Positions 8,702-16,714 of a stretch of 64,000 nucleotides of DNA are shown piece by piece. A program made the translations under genes and the position numbers. The stretch covers positions 248,001 to 312,000 of the forward strand of contig NZ_SJOO01000001.1 in NCBI RefSeq assembly GCF_004331265.1, read 5' to 3'. How positions within the stretch are numbered: the first letter of the stretch is position 1; each line of letters opens with the position of its first letter. This stretch comes from Enterobacter wuhouensis (GTDB taxonomy: Bacteria; Pseudomonadota; Gammaproteobacteria; Enterobacterales; Enterobacteriaceae). The notes below the pieces were generated by a model. It made no database searches, was not told the origin of the DNA, and saw only the letters and a program-made list of their open reading frames with translations.

Positions 8702-9682
8702 TTACGCCATCCTGCGGCAGTGGAAGCGCTGGCGATACTCGCCCGGCGTGAGGTGGAGCTGTTTTTCAAACACGCGGCGCAGGTTGATGCTGGTACCAAA
8801 CCCGCTTTTCTCCGCAATCGTATCAAGCGGTTCCCGGGTCTGCTCGAGAAGCTGACGGGCGGCAGCGAGGCGAGCCTCGGATACGTAGCGGGCGGGTGAG
8901 GCACCGGTTTCACGGGTAAACACGCGGGTGAAGTTGCGCGGGCTCATGGCGACTTTTTCCGCCAGCTTTTCTACGCACAGGTCGGCGGTCAGGTTTTGCA
9001 GGATCCAGCCCTGCAGCTCGCTGATAGGGCCGCTTGCGCCAGACTGCTGCAGGTTATAGCGGCTGAACTGCAGCTGACCGCCGGGGCGGCGCAGATACAT
9101 CACCATATCCTGCGCCACGTCGCGGGCGAGGGAAAATCCATAGTCATCTTCAACCAGCGCCAGCGTCAGGTCAAACCCGGAGCTGACGCCGCCGGAGGTC
9201 CAGATGGGGCCATCCTGAATATAGAGCGGTCCCCCCTCCACCCTGATGGACGGGTAGGCGGCCTGCATGGTCTCCAGCAGCCGCCAGTGGGTCGTCGCGC
9301 GTCGGCCATCGAGCAGGCCCGTCTGGGCCAGCAGCATCGCGCCGCCGCAGATGGAAGCAACGCGGCGGGCGTGCGGGGCAGCAAGATGCAGCCAGTCCAC
9401 CACGGCGGTGCTCTCCAGCGCGTTCATGCCGCGCCCGGTAATGATGATGGTATCCAGCGGTTCACGCGGATCAAGCTCCGGCAGGCGGTAGTCCGCGAGC
9501 AGGTTCAGGCCAGACTGGCCGTGTATCACCTGATGGGGCTGCGTGGTGGCGATGATAATACGGTAGCAGGGACGCGCGAGGCCTTCCGGGTGCAGCCGGT
9601 TGGCCTGCATCAGTATGTCGGCGATACCGGCGGCTTCGAACAGCATGCCGCCGTCAGGAACGATAATCAGGATTTTCTTCAT
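8702..9682 (-). CDS. GlxA family transcriptional regulator (DJ-1/PfpI plus AraC domains)
   Basis: 326 residues. The N-terminal DJ-1/PfpI-like domain (1-200) has the nucleophile-elbow cysteine in ASICGGAMLLA (Cys112). The C-terminal AraC-type double helix-turn-helix (about 225-320) reads CVEKLAEKVAMSPRNFTRVFTRETG and PLDTIAEKSGFGTSINLRRVF. This is the architecture of GlxA/FtrA regulators, in which the first domain is a sensor and not a protease. It lies between the HpaX-like permease (31 bases upstream) and the GAPDH gene (about 80 bases downstream), all on the minus strand, so it could be co-transcribed with either. Its target is unknown. The start codon has AGGAC immediately before it, a poor spacing. 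Confidence 0.88.
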   Translation of the reverse strand: MKKILIIVPDGGMLFEAAGIADILMQANRLHPEGLARPCYRIIIATTQPHQVIHGQSGLNLLADYRLPELDPREPLDTIIITGRGMNALESTAVVDWLHLAAPHARRVASICGGAMLLAQTGLLDGRRATTHWRLLETMQAAYPSIRVEGGPLYIQDGPIWTSGGVSSGFDLTLALVEDDYGFSLARDVAQDMVMYLRRPGGQLQFSRYNLQQSGASGPISELQGWILQNLTADLCVEKLAEKVAMSPRNFTRVFTRETGASPARYVSEARLAAARQLLEQTREPLDTIAEKSGFGTSINLRRVFEKQLHLTPGEYRQRFHCRRMA

Positions 9683-9713
9683 GTCCTGAAAAGTATCTTT
9701 ATTGCAGAATAAG

Positions 9714-11072
9714 TCAAGCGGCAGGCGAGGGGGCTGGCTCCTGCGCGTGAACCTTTTTCATTGGAATAACGGCAATAATCACCGCGCCCAGCACCAGGAA
9801 CCCGGCCACCATGAAGATCCCGGCGTTAAAGTTCCCCGTGACGTCCTTCATCCAGCCCATCAGCAGCGGACCCAGCGCCGCGCCGGTCATCCCCGTGGCG
9901 TTAATCACCGCGATACCCACCGCCCGGGCGCGCAGGGAGATATAGCGGTCCGGCGTGGTCCAGAAAATCACCATCGCGGCAAAGGCGCCCGCCGAGGCCA
10001 TGACGATTCCGGTGAACTGGAGCAGGGGGGTGACGCTGGTGGCGGTCATGATCCAGCCCGCGGCGGCAAACAGGTACGGCAGCAGGGTATGCACTTTACG
10101 CTCGTTCAGGCGATCCGAACGCTTGCTCCACCACACCATGGCGACAATGGTGCACACCTGCGGAATAGCGCTGAGAATGCCGATGGTCACGTTGCTGCTG
10201 GTTTCGTTAAAGCTGCGCAAAATCAGCGGCGTCCAGACGCTGAGCGCGCTGAGGGTGTTAGTTAAGCAGAAGTAGGCCACGGTGTAGAGGATGATGATTG
10301 GCGTGAACAGCTCGCGCGCCAGGCTGCGCTGCGGCAACGCCGACGCGCTTGCCGCCTGTTGCGTTTTCTGCAGCGCGATTTTGTCGGCTTCCAGCATCTC
10401 GTGCAGGCAGGCCTTATCGTCCTCGGTTAACCATTTTGCCGTTGAAGGACTGTCATCCAGCCAGAACCACACCACCAGCCCCAGCAGTACGGACGGGAAT
10501 CCTTCCAGCAGGAACAGCCACTGCCAGCCCTTCAGGTTGAGCAGGCCGTCCATATTCAAAATGTAGCCTGAAGCCAGCGAGCCGAGCGCCATAGTGACCG
10601 GCATCGCAATCATAAACAGAGCGTTGGCGCGGGCGCGGTAGTGGGCCGGGAACCAGTAGGTTAAATACAAAAGTAGCCCAGGCAGAAAGCCGGCTTCGGC
10701 AATCCCCACCAGCATGCGCAGCACGTACAGGCTGTTTGGTCCGGTGGCGAACATGGTGGCGGTAGAGGCAATGCCCCAGATCACCATCAGGACGGCAATC
10801 CAGCGCCGCGCGCCCACGATGCTCAGCATGATGTTGCTCGGAATACCGCAGATGACGTACATCACGTAAAACAGGGTGGTCGCCAGACCAAACATGGTGC
10901 TGGTGAGGCCCAGATCTTTACCCATCGTCAGGCCAGCAAAGCCAATGTTGATACGGTCCAGGTAGGAGAACACAAACAGGATGAATAAAAATACGATGAG
11001 GCGACGGAACAGTTTCTTAATAACGGCTTGCTGACGCGGATCCAGAGGCGATTGAGCAGGAGGTGCGTTCAT
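9714..11072 (-). CDS. HpaX-like MFS permease (ACS family), candidate indole-3-acetate/arylacetate importer
   Basis: Anion:cation symporter family MFS protein, 452 residues, 12 predicted membrane segments. It matches E. coli HpaX (4-hydroxyphenylacetate permease) through most of its length: QQAVIKKLFRRLIVFLF at the N-terminus, SYLDRINIGFAGLTMG, IPSNIMLSIVGARRWIA, and RARAVGIAVINATG near the end. I prefer ATG 11072 (MNAPPAQ) because GGAG lies 6 bases upstream; the ATG at 11084 has that site inside the gene. It is divergent from iacR, the regulator of the neighbouring indole-3-acetate cluster, and no hpa catabolic genes are present. Indole-3-acetate is itself an arylacetate, so import of it is a strong inference but not proven. 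Confidence 0.82.
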   Translation of the reverse strand: MNAPPAQSPLDPRQQAVIKKLFRRLIVFLFILFVFSYLDRINIGFAGLTMGKDLGLTSTMFGLATTLFYVMYVICGIPSNIMLSIVGARRWIAVLMVIWGIASTATMFATGPNSLYVLRMLVGIAEAGFLPGLLLYLTYWFPAHYRARANALFMIAMPVTMALGSLASGYILNMDGLLNLKGWQWLFLLEGFPSVLLGLVVWFWLDDSPSTAKWLTEDDKACLHEMLEADKIALQKTQQAASASALPQRSLARELFTPIIILYTVAYFCLTNTLSALSVWTPLILRSFNETSSNVTIGILSAIPQVCTIVAMVWWSKRSDRLNERKVHTLLPYLFAAAGWIMTATSVTPLLQFTGIVMASAGAFAAMVIFWTTPDRYISLRARAVGIAVINATGMTGAALGPLLMGWMKDVTGNFNAGIFMVAGFLVLGAVIIAVIPMKKVHAQEPAPSPAA

Positions 11073-11338
11073 GAAAAGCTCCACATTGCGATTATTAGTA
11101 TGAGCGTGCAGGTCGGCTAAACGTATAGAAAACAGCCAGCCCTATCGTCAATTTATTGTTCAATAAATGATACGTAATTGTTAATTAGATAGCATTTATG
11201 AATCATATTGCGATCGGGATCTCTACTCGCTGACGGTAAGTAGCTGAAACCGCTTTCAACGCCCCAATGCTGCTATAGCCGTCACCGCTTCACAGGGTAT
11301 AATCGCTTCATCTGCCGCCTGTTTTGGTAAGGAAACGC
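11073..11338. promoter_or_regulatory. Divergent control region between the HpaX-like permease and iacR
   Basis: 266 bases. It contains an 18-base palindrome ATTTATTG-TT-CAATAAAT at 11151-11168 and a second AT-rich palindrome TAATT-GTT-AATTA at 11175-11187, both centred on TTGTT or GTT. A TATAAT at 11298-11303, 36 bases before the iacR ATG, is a likely -10 for iacR. MarR-family repressors bind palindromes of this size, so the two sites are candidate IacR operators. This is inferred from position and symmetry only. Confidence 0.5.
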
Positions 11339-11812
11339 ATGAGCACGCAAAAAAAAACCACTGAGGATCGGGACACCGACCCTGCCTTTCATCGCGAGGA
11401 GTTTCCGTTTTACTGGATCGTTAACGTCTACGCGCGCTACACGCAAATTATGGAAATCACGCTGAAAAAAGCCCAGCTGGACGTCTCCGGGTTTCGCGTG
11501 CTGATGGTGACGCACCAGTACGGTAAGGCCAGCATTTCCCAGATTGCCGAGTACGCCATGGCAAAGATGCCCACCGTGACCAAAATTGTCGGCCGCCTGC
11601 GCGATGATGGTCTGGTCACCACCGCCAGCAGCGAACAGGACGCCCGGGTAACGGAGGTGATGCTCACCGACGCCGGACGGCAAAAAGTCGAAGAGGCGAT
11701 GGCCCAGGCGAGCAAGGTTTTTGAGAAAGGCTTCAAGGGAATGAGCAGCAGCCAGGTGGCAAAAATGAACCTGTCGCTCTCAAAAGTGCTGGATAATCTC
11801 AACGAACTTTGA
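11339..11812 (+). CDS. iacR: MarR family regulator of the indole-3-acetate cluster
   Basis: Winged-helix MarR protein of 157 residues. ATG 11339 is preferred: AAGGA is 5 bases upstream, while the longer open frame starts with TTG. The MarR fold is clear: FRVLMVTHQYGKASISQIAEYAMAKMPTVTKIVGRLRDDGLV (recognition helix) and the wing SSEQDARVTEVMLTDAGRQ. It lies at the head of the iac genes and divergent from the permease. IacR proteins of Pseudomonas and Acinetobacter are MarR-type and respond to indole-3-acetate. Here the name rests on context plus family; the sequence alone would only give MarR. It is not HpaR, which differs throughout. Confidence 0.82.
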   Translation: MSTQKKTTEDRDTDPAFHREEFPFYWIVNVYARYTQIMEITLKKAQLDVSGFRVLMVTHQYGKASISQIAEYAMAKMPTVTKIVGRLRDDGLVTTASSEQDARVTEVMLTDAGRQKVEEAMAQASKVFEKGFKGMSSSQVAKMNLSLSKVLDNLNEL

Positions 11813-12146
11813 CGGCAAAAAGACCGAATAACAAATTTGTGACCCGCGTAGACCTTTCATCTAATTCACTGAAATAACTCAATTTTATCCGACGCGTCGC
11901 GATGAGGCTTCATCGCGTACGCTCGCGTCCTCACGACCTCTTTTGCTTTATTTTTCATCACTCTGTGCGATTAACCATGACAATAAAAAGGTTAATGGAG
12001 TGTTGCGCATTGGTAAAATTAACGTGAAACATTACTTGAATTTTCATCTAATTCTTCCATGATTGACCTAACGTTAGTCAGGACAAAAAGAGAGCAACGA
12101 CTCTCGGCCTGAATGTGATTCGTTTTTTCTGGTTAAGGTGTTAATC
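11813..12146. promoter_or_regulatory. iacR-iacH intergenic region with probable iac operon promoter
   Basis: 334 bases with no normal gene. It contains the palindromes ACAAATTTGT (11831-11840) and CTAACGTTAG (12068-12077), a hairpin GCGATGA-GGCT-TCATCGC (11899-11916), and a hairpin GAGAG-CAACGA-CTCTC (12090-12105). A weak promoter, TTGAAT (12036-12041) with CATGAT (12058-12063), would put the CTAACGTTAG site at the transcription start, a typical place for a repressor. A 41-codon frame (11902-12027) begins inside the first hairpin but has no ribosome site. Confidence 0.45.
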
Positions 12147-13271
12147 ATGAAGCCAGTCTTAAAGAGCAATGGTTATGTTGAGCAGTTTACCCTCGGTTCG
12201 GGCGATCTCAGCTTTGCGGTGAAAGATACGCTCGACGTCGCCGGACATCGCACCCGGGCGGGATGCCCTGCGCTGGCAGCCGCACCCGTTGCAGAACGGC
12301 ATGCGGACGTTGTCGCCACGCTGCTGGACGCGCGCTGCGTGCTGACCGGCAAAACCACGCTGCACGAGCTGGCCTTCGGCGTGACCGGCATTAACCCGCG
12401 CTGCGGTACGCCGGTTAACCCGCTATACCCGGCGCTGATCCCCGGCGGCTCCTCCAGCGGCTCGGCGGCGGTAGTGGCGTCCGGCGAGGTGGACTTTTCT
12501 CTCGGCACCGATACCGGCGGCTCGGTGCGCATGCCCGCCGCCTGCTGCGGCGTGATTGGCCTTAAGCCGGGCTACGGCGTGCTAAGCCGTAACGGCGTCA
12601 TGCCCGAACAAAGTTCGCTTGACTGCGTGGGCGTGTTTGCGGCGCAGGCAGGCGTGCTGCGTCAGGCGATGACGCGCCTGGCAGTCCCCGTTGGGGAACC
12701 TCTTACCGAACTCCCTTCGATGGCCTTTGTGCTGGCAGCAGAGCCCGATATCGACGCCTGTCTTCTTGATGTCCTCTCTCTGGCCGGGATTACGCCTGGC
12801 GAAGCCACGCTGCCGCTGCTGGAAGACGCGCACCGCGCCGGACTGACGCTGATAAGCCACGAAAACTGGCTGGCGCTGGGGCCGATTCTGGCAAGCAATG
12901 CGGTCTCACCCGACGTCGCCTCGCGTATCCGCGCAGGGGCAGACGTCAGCGCAGAGGCGCTGCGGCGCGCCGAGCGCATCCGCACCGACTTTACCGCTCA
13001 GGTGGACGCGCTGCTTGCCGAGAACCCGCTGCTGGCGCTGGCAACGCTGCCGGAACTGCCGCCAACGCTGCGGGAGGCGGAAGATCCGCTGAGCGTGGTT
13101 AACCTGACGCGCCTGGTGCGGCCGTTCAACCTGAGCGGCCACCCTGCAGTTACCTTACCCGTCGGCGAAATCGACGGTCGTCCGGTCGCCCTGCAGCTTA
13201 TCGCCCGCAAAGGGAACGACGGCTTGCTGGTGCAGGCTGCCGAATGGCTTAGCCAGCGACGACGTCACTAG
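12147..13271 (+). CDS. iacH: Amidase of the indole-3-acetate cluster
   Basis: Amidase-signature family hydrolase, 374 residues. ATG 12147 has AAGGTG 6 bases upstream, better than GTG 12138. The catalytic Lys-cisSer-Ser set is visible: Lys26 (FAVKDTLDV), Ser102/103 in GGSSSGSAA, and Ser126 in TDTGGSVRMPAACCG. In known iac clusters iacH is the first gene of iacHABICDEFG, and the same order is found here. It may release indole-3-acetate from amide conjugates such as amino-acid conjugates or indole-3-acetamide, or act on a later amide intermediate; its exact step is not settled in the literature I know. The middle domain is shorter than in typical 450-residue amidases. Confidence 0.83.
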   Translation: MKPVLKSNGYVEQFTLGSGDLSFAVKDTLDVAGHRTRAGCPALAAAPVAERHADVVATLLDARCVLTGKTTLHELAFGVTGINPRCGTPVNPLYPALIPGGSSSGSAAVVASGEVDFSLGTDTGGSVRMPAACCGVIGLKPGYGVLSRNGVMPEQSSLDCVGVFAAQAGVLRQAMTRLAVPVGEPLTELPSMAFVLAAEPDIDACLLDVLSLAGITPGEATLPLLEDAHRAGLTLISHENWLALGPILASNAVSPDVASRIRAGADVSAEALRRAERIRTDFTAQVDALLAENPLLALATLPELPPTLREAEDPLSVVNLTRLVRPFNLSGHPAVTLPVGEIDGRPVALQLIARKGNDGLLVQAAEWLSQRRRH

Positions 13272-13370
13272 CCCTCACATTTCTTTTTTTAGCCTGATGA
13301 CTCAGTGAGTTCGACTCATTGCGGCCTCGCTCGTCCCAGGCGCGCCGCAGAAAACTATCTGGAGGATGCT

Positions 13371-14498
13371 ATGTCTGCCGTACATGTCCGTGAGGAGCTG
13401 GTTCCGCTGCTGGGTGATGTAGCTACCCGCAGCCACGAATTTGAGCATCAGCGTCATATTTCTGACGATGTCATTTCCCGCTTTAAGCAGGTCGGGGTGT
13501 ACCGCGCGCTGGTTCCCAAACTGTACGGCGGAGACGAATGCTCCCCGGCGCAGTTTTGTGAACTGATCGAACAAATCTCGACCGCCGACGGTTCGGCGGG
13601 CTGGGTGGCAAGCTTCGGCATGAGCCCGTTTTATCTCGGCGCGCTGCCGCCGGATACCCTCAGGGAGCTGTATCGCGACGGGCCTGACGTGGTGTTTGCG
13701 GGCGGCATCTTCCCGACGCAAAAAGCGCGGCAGGCAGACGGCGGGTATCGCGTGAGCGGCCGCTGGAGCTTCGCCAGCGGCAGCATGGGGGCATCGGTGC
13801 TCGGCGTCGGCATTTTGCCGGAAGGTGACCAGCCGTTACCCCGCATGGCGGTGCTTCCGCGCGCCAGCGTGCAGATTGACCCGGTGTGGGACACCGTCGG
13901 CCTGGCCGGCACCGGCAGCCACGATCTGGTTGTCGACGATGCCTTCGTGCCCCACGAGTGGACCTTCGTGCGCGGCGGATCGCTGAACCTTGAGGGGCCG
14001 CTCTACCGTTATCCGGTGCTGTCCCTCGCCACGCAGGTGCTGTCCGTTGTCGCGCTTGGCGTGGCGCGCGCCGCGCTCAATGAAATCTACGCTATCGCCC
14101 ATCGCCAGCAGTCGGTCACCGGCGCGCCGCGCCTCGCGGAGCGACCGCAGGCGCAGATGCAAATCGCCCACAGCGAAGCCGAACTGCGCTCCGCCCGCGC
14201 CTGGTTCTATGACGCCATCGACGAGGTCTGGCAGTGCCTGCTGGCGGGGGACGATCCGAGCTGCGAGCAGATCAACGCCCTGCGCCTCTCGTCCACCCAC
14301 GTGACCCGCGTGGCCGCCGAGGTGGCGCGTCAGGCGCTGGCGCTGAACGGGATGGGCGGTGTCACCATGACCAGCCCGCTGCAGCGCTACGTGCGCGACA
14401 CGATGGTGATTACCCAACACGCCTTTATGGGCGACCTCTCGTACCTCAACGCCGGGACGGTCTTTTTTGGCGGCAAACCGCTGCCAGGTTACCTGTGA
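13371..14498 (+). CDS. iacA: Indole-3-acetate monooxygenase (acyl-CoA dehydrogenase-like flavoprotein)
   Basis: Two-component flavin monooxygenase that attacks the indole ring of indole-3-acetate, fed with reduced flavin by a flavin reductase (iacG downstream). 375 residues with an acyl-CoA dehydrogenase/HsaA-type fold: an N-terminal helical part (ISTADGSAGWVASFG), the flavin-binding WSFASGSMGASV and GLAGTGSHDLVVDDAFVP, and a C-terminal helical part (LNGMGGVTMTSPLQRYVRD). It lacks the Glu base region expected of true acyl-CoA dehydrogenases and fits group D monooxygenases. ATG 13371 has GGAGGA at 13361-13366. It is second in the iacHABICDEFG order. Loss of iacA abolishes indole-3-acetate use in studied bacteria; that is family knowledge. 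Confidence 0.85.
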   Translation: MSAVHVREELVPLLGDVATRSHEFEHQRHISDDVISRFKQVGVYRALVPKLYGGDECSPAQFCELIEQISTADGSAGWVASFGMSPFYLGALPPDTLRELYRDGPDVVFAGGIFPTQKARQADGGYRVSGRWSFASGSMGASVLGVGILPEGDQPLPRMAVLPRASVQIDPVWDTVGLAGTGSHDLVVDDAFVPHEWTFVRGGSLNLEGPLYRYPVLSLATQVLSVVALGVARAALNEIYAIAHRQQSVTGAPRLAERPQAQMQIAHSEAELRSARAWFYDAIDEVWQCLLAGDDPSCEQINALRLSSTHVTRVAAEVARQALALNGMGGVTMTSPLQRYVRDTMVITQHAFMGDLSYLNAGTVFFGGKPLPGYL

Positions 14499-14520
14499 TG
14501 TTTAACCCAAGGAGCAAAAG

Positions 14521-14880
14521 ATGAGCCAGCTACCAACCTTACGCGTGCTGTTTTGCATCGGCGTAAACCAGAACTTTTTTGACGCAGGCCAGGCCGAAGC
14601 CAAACAGGTGTGGGCCGCATTCGGCGTGATGATGAAGGGCATTGAAGAGACGCAGGGCATCCGCGTCATCGGCAACATGGACGATGACCAGCTGATGGTC
14701 GGGCCGTCCACCGCCGCGCCGTGGACCACCTACGTGCTGGTCGACGCCGAGCGTCTGGAAAACGTGGCCGCCGTGTGCAATCTGTTCCGCACCACGCCCG
14801 TGGGCGACGGCGGCAGCAGGCTGTGGAAGTACTGCAAAATCGAGGCCCGCGTGGGTCGCGAACTGATTATTCAGAGCTAG
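14521..14880 (+). CDS. iacB: IacB family small protein
   Basis: 119-residue soluble protein without recognised catalytic motif. AAGGAG lies 7 bases before its ATG. The sequence (VLFCIGVNQNFFDAGQAEAK..., WTTYVLVDAERLENVAAVCNLFRTTPVG, LWKYCKIEARVGREL) has an alpha/beta layout resembling a ferredoxin-like small dimeric fold. Its position between iacA and iacI is the one held by iacB in other iac clusters. It is implicated in turnover of the ring-opened or dioxindole intermediates toward catechol, but the mechanism is not clear. Assignment is from context and length; confidence in the function is low. Confidence 0.75.
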   Translation: MSQLPTLRVLFCIGVNQNFFDAGQAEAKQVWAAFGVMMKGIEETQGIRVIGNMDDDQLMVGPSTAAPWTTYVLVDAERLENVAAVCNLFRTTPVGDGGSRLWKYCKIEARVGRELIIQS

Positions 14881-14882
14881 CC

Positions 14883-15395
14883 ATGAACGCCCTGGATGCG
14901 CTGCGCTTGCAGCAGCTTGAAGATTGCCAGGCCGCCCGCGTCTGCATCAGCGACTACATGCGCCTGTGCGACAGCCTCGACGCTCCCGAAACCGTGCGGG
15001 CGATTGGCGCGCTGTTTACCGCTGACGCCTGTTGGGAAGGGGTGGGTGAGCCCTACGCTTCGCGGCTCGGTCGGCATCAGGGGCGAGAGGCCATCGAAGC
15101 GATGATGGCGGGCTATGTTCGCCAGCCCGCGCATTTTGCCCTCAACGCCCATTTTCTCTGCTCGGAGGCCCTGCGGCACGCGCCGGACGGGCAGCTCAAA
15201 GGCCGCTGGCTGATGCTGCAAACCTCGGCCTTTAGCGCCGGCGGCGCGCACCTGAACGCGGCAGAAATTTGCGTCACCTTTGTCCGCGGCGAAAACGGAA
15301 TGGCGATGGACCACTTCACCACCCGCAATCTGTTCAGCAGGCCGGTCGATCGCTGGCACGCCGCGGATGCCTTACCCGTACCGGATAAAACATGA
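14883..15395 (+). CDS. iacI: IacI, SnoaL/NTF2-fold protein of the indole-3-acetate cluster
   Basis: 170 residues, starting at ATG 14883 two bases after the iacB stop. The fold is SnoaL/NTF2-like: an N-terminal helix DALRLQQLEDCQAARVCISDYMRLCD, ALFTADACWEG and QGREAIEAMMAGYV, then a curved sheet (HFALNAHFLCSEAL..., GRWLMLQTSAFSAGGAHLNAAEICVTFVR). Proteins of this type act as small cyclases, isomerases or hydroxylase partners. It is also similar in class to ring-hydroxylating dioxygenase beta subunits, like iacD two genes on. In the iacHABICDEFG order this is iacI. Its exact reaction is not known to me. The stop overlaps an in-frame ATG (15392) of iacC. Confidence 0.75.
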   Translation: MNALDALRLQQLEDCQAARVCISDYMRLCDSLDAPETVRAIGALFTADACWEGVGEPYASRLGRHQGREAIEAMMAGYVRQPAHFALNAHFLCSEALRHAPDGQLKGRWLMLQTSAFSAGGAHLNAAEICVTFVRGENGMAMDHFTTRNLFSRPVDRWHAADALPVPDKT

Positions 15396-15412
15396 CTGGC
15401 AGGAGACTGGAT

Positions 15413-16714
15413 ATGCAATGCGACCACCTCATTAACGTAAAAAATATCGATACCGTGCCGGCACGTTCAGAGATTGCCGCGCTGGTGAAGCACGACCGCG
15501 TGCACACCTCGCTCTACACCTCGGACGACCTGTTCCAGCTGGAGCTGGACCGGATCTTCGGCAAGACCTGGGTCTGGGTGGCGCACGCCAGCGAGATCCC
15601 TGAAACCGGCAGCTTTAAAACGACCGAGATCGGCACGCAGCCGGTGATTGTGGTGCGGGACCGTAAAGGCACCGTCCATACGCTGCTGAACCGCTGCCGC
15701 CACCGGGCGGCAACCGTCTGCGAACACCGCAGCGGCAAAACCAACAGCTTTGTTTGCCCGTATCACGGCTGGGGCTACGCGCTGGACGGCAGCCTTCGCG
15801 GCGTGCCGCATCCGGAAAGCTATGCCGACCAGCTGGAAAAAGGCGAGCTGGGGCTGGTATCCCTGCGCACCGAGCAGTACGCGGGCATGATCTTCGCCAC
15901 CTTTAACGACCAGATTGAGCCGCTGGAGGATTTCCTCGGCGCGGCGAAAAAATGGATGGATCTGTTCATGAAGCAGGGGGCGGGCTACCCGATCAAAACC
16001 GGGCCAGCGCACCGCTTTCGCTTCCCCGGCAACTGGAAAATCCAGCTGGAAAATACCACCGACGGGTATCACTTCCCGGTGGTTCACCGCTCGTTTTTAA
16101 GCTCCGTCGATAAGCAAACCGAAGAGATGCTCAACTTCGTGGACGGCAGCGGCTACGTCGAAGACCTGGGCAACGGCCACAGCGTGATGGTGATGATCCC
16201 CGAGCTGGTGGATCTGGAGGCCAACCTCGATGCGCCGATCCCGGAACGCTTCAGCGAGCTGGCCGACGCGCTGCGCGCCGAGCACGACGAAGCGCAGGTG
16301 CGCCGCATCGTGCGCGCGGTCGGCGGTTCCGGCTTTAACCTCAACATCTTCCCGAATATCGCCTGTTCAATGGCCTTCTTCCGCGTCCTCCAGCCGGTGT
16401 CCGTCAGTGAAACCGAAATTCACCACGCGGTAATCACGATGGACGGCGGGCCGGACGTGGCTAACCAGGCGCGCCTGCGCCTGCACGAGCACTTTCAGGG
16501 GCCGATGGGCTTCGGCACGCCGGACGACTCCGAGGCCTGGGAGCGCGTTCAGCGCGGAGCCACGTCGGGGGAGGATCTCTGGATCATGCTCAACCGCGGG
16601 CTGGCGGGGGATTACCGCACCGACGACGGACTGCGCAGCGACGTCAGCGCCGAAACCGGGATGCGCGCCGCCTACCGGCAGTGGAAAAAGCTCATGATGG
16701 AGAACGAACAATGA
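15413..16714 (+). CDS. iacC: Rieske ring-hydroxylating dioxygenase, large subunit
   Basis: Alpha subunit of a Rieske non-haem iron oxygenase acting on an indole-3-acetate breakdown product on the way to catechol. 433 residues from ATG 15413, which has AGGAGA 6 bases upstream; ATG 15392 is an in-frame alternative. The Rieske cluster ligands are Cys95-x-His97 and Cys115-x2-His118 (RCRHRAATVC..., VCPYHGWGY). The mononuclear iron histidines are in DGYHFPVVH (His220 and His225), in a C-terminal catalytic domain. It pairs with the small subunit iacD, whose ATG overlaps its stop, and with the reductase iacF. Family placement is certain, and the iac name follows from the cluster. Confidence 0.88.
   Translation: MQCDHLINVKNIDTVPARSEIAALVKHDRVHTSLYTSDDLFQLELDRIFGKTWVWVAHASEIPETGSFKTTEIGTQPVIVVRDRKGTVHTLLNRCRHRAATVCEHRSGKTNSFVCPYHGWGYALDGSLRGVPHPESYADQLEKGELGLVSLRTEQYAGMIFATFNDQIEPLEDFLGAAKKWMDLFMKQGAGYPIKTGPAHRFRFPGNWKIQLENTTDGYHFPVVHRSFLSSVDKQTEEMLNFVDGSGYVEDLGNGHSVMVMIPELVDLEANLDAPIPERFSELADALRAEHDEAQVRRIVRAVGGSGFNLNIFPNIACSMAFFRVLQPVSVSETEIHHAVITMDGGPDVANQARLRLHEHFQGPMGFGTPDDSEAWERVQRGATSGEDLWIMLNRGLAGDYRTDDGLRSDVSAETGMRAAYRQWKKLMMENEQ

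Noticed and set aside
11339..11812. HpaR (4-hydroxyphenylacetate repressor) as identity of the MarR gene, because of the HpaX-like neighbour
   Set aside because: The sequence does not follow E. coli HpaR beyond the general MarR fold, and no hpa catabolic genes are present. The iac genes directly downstream give a better context.
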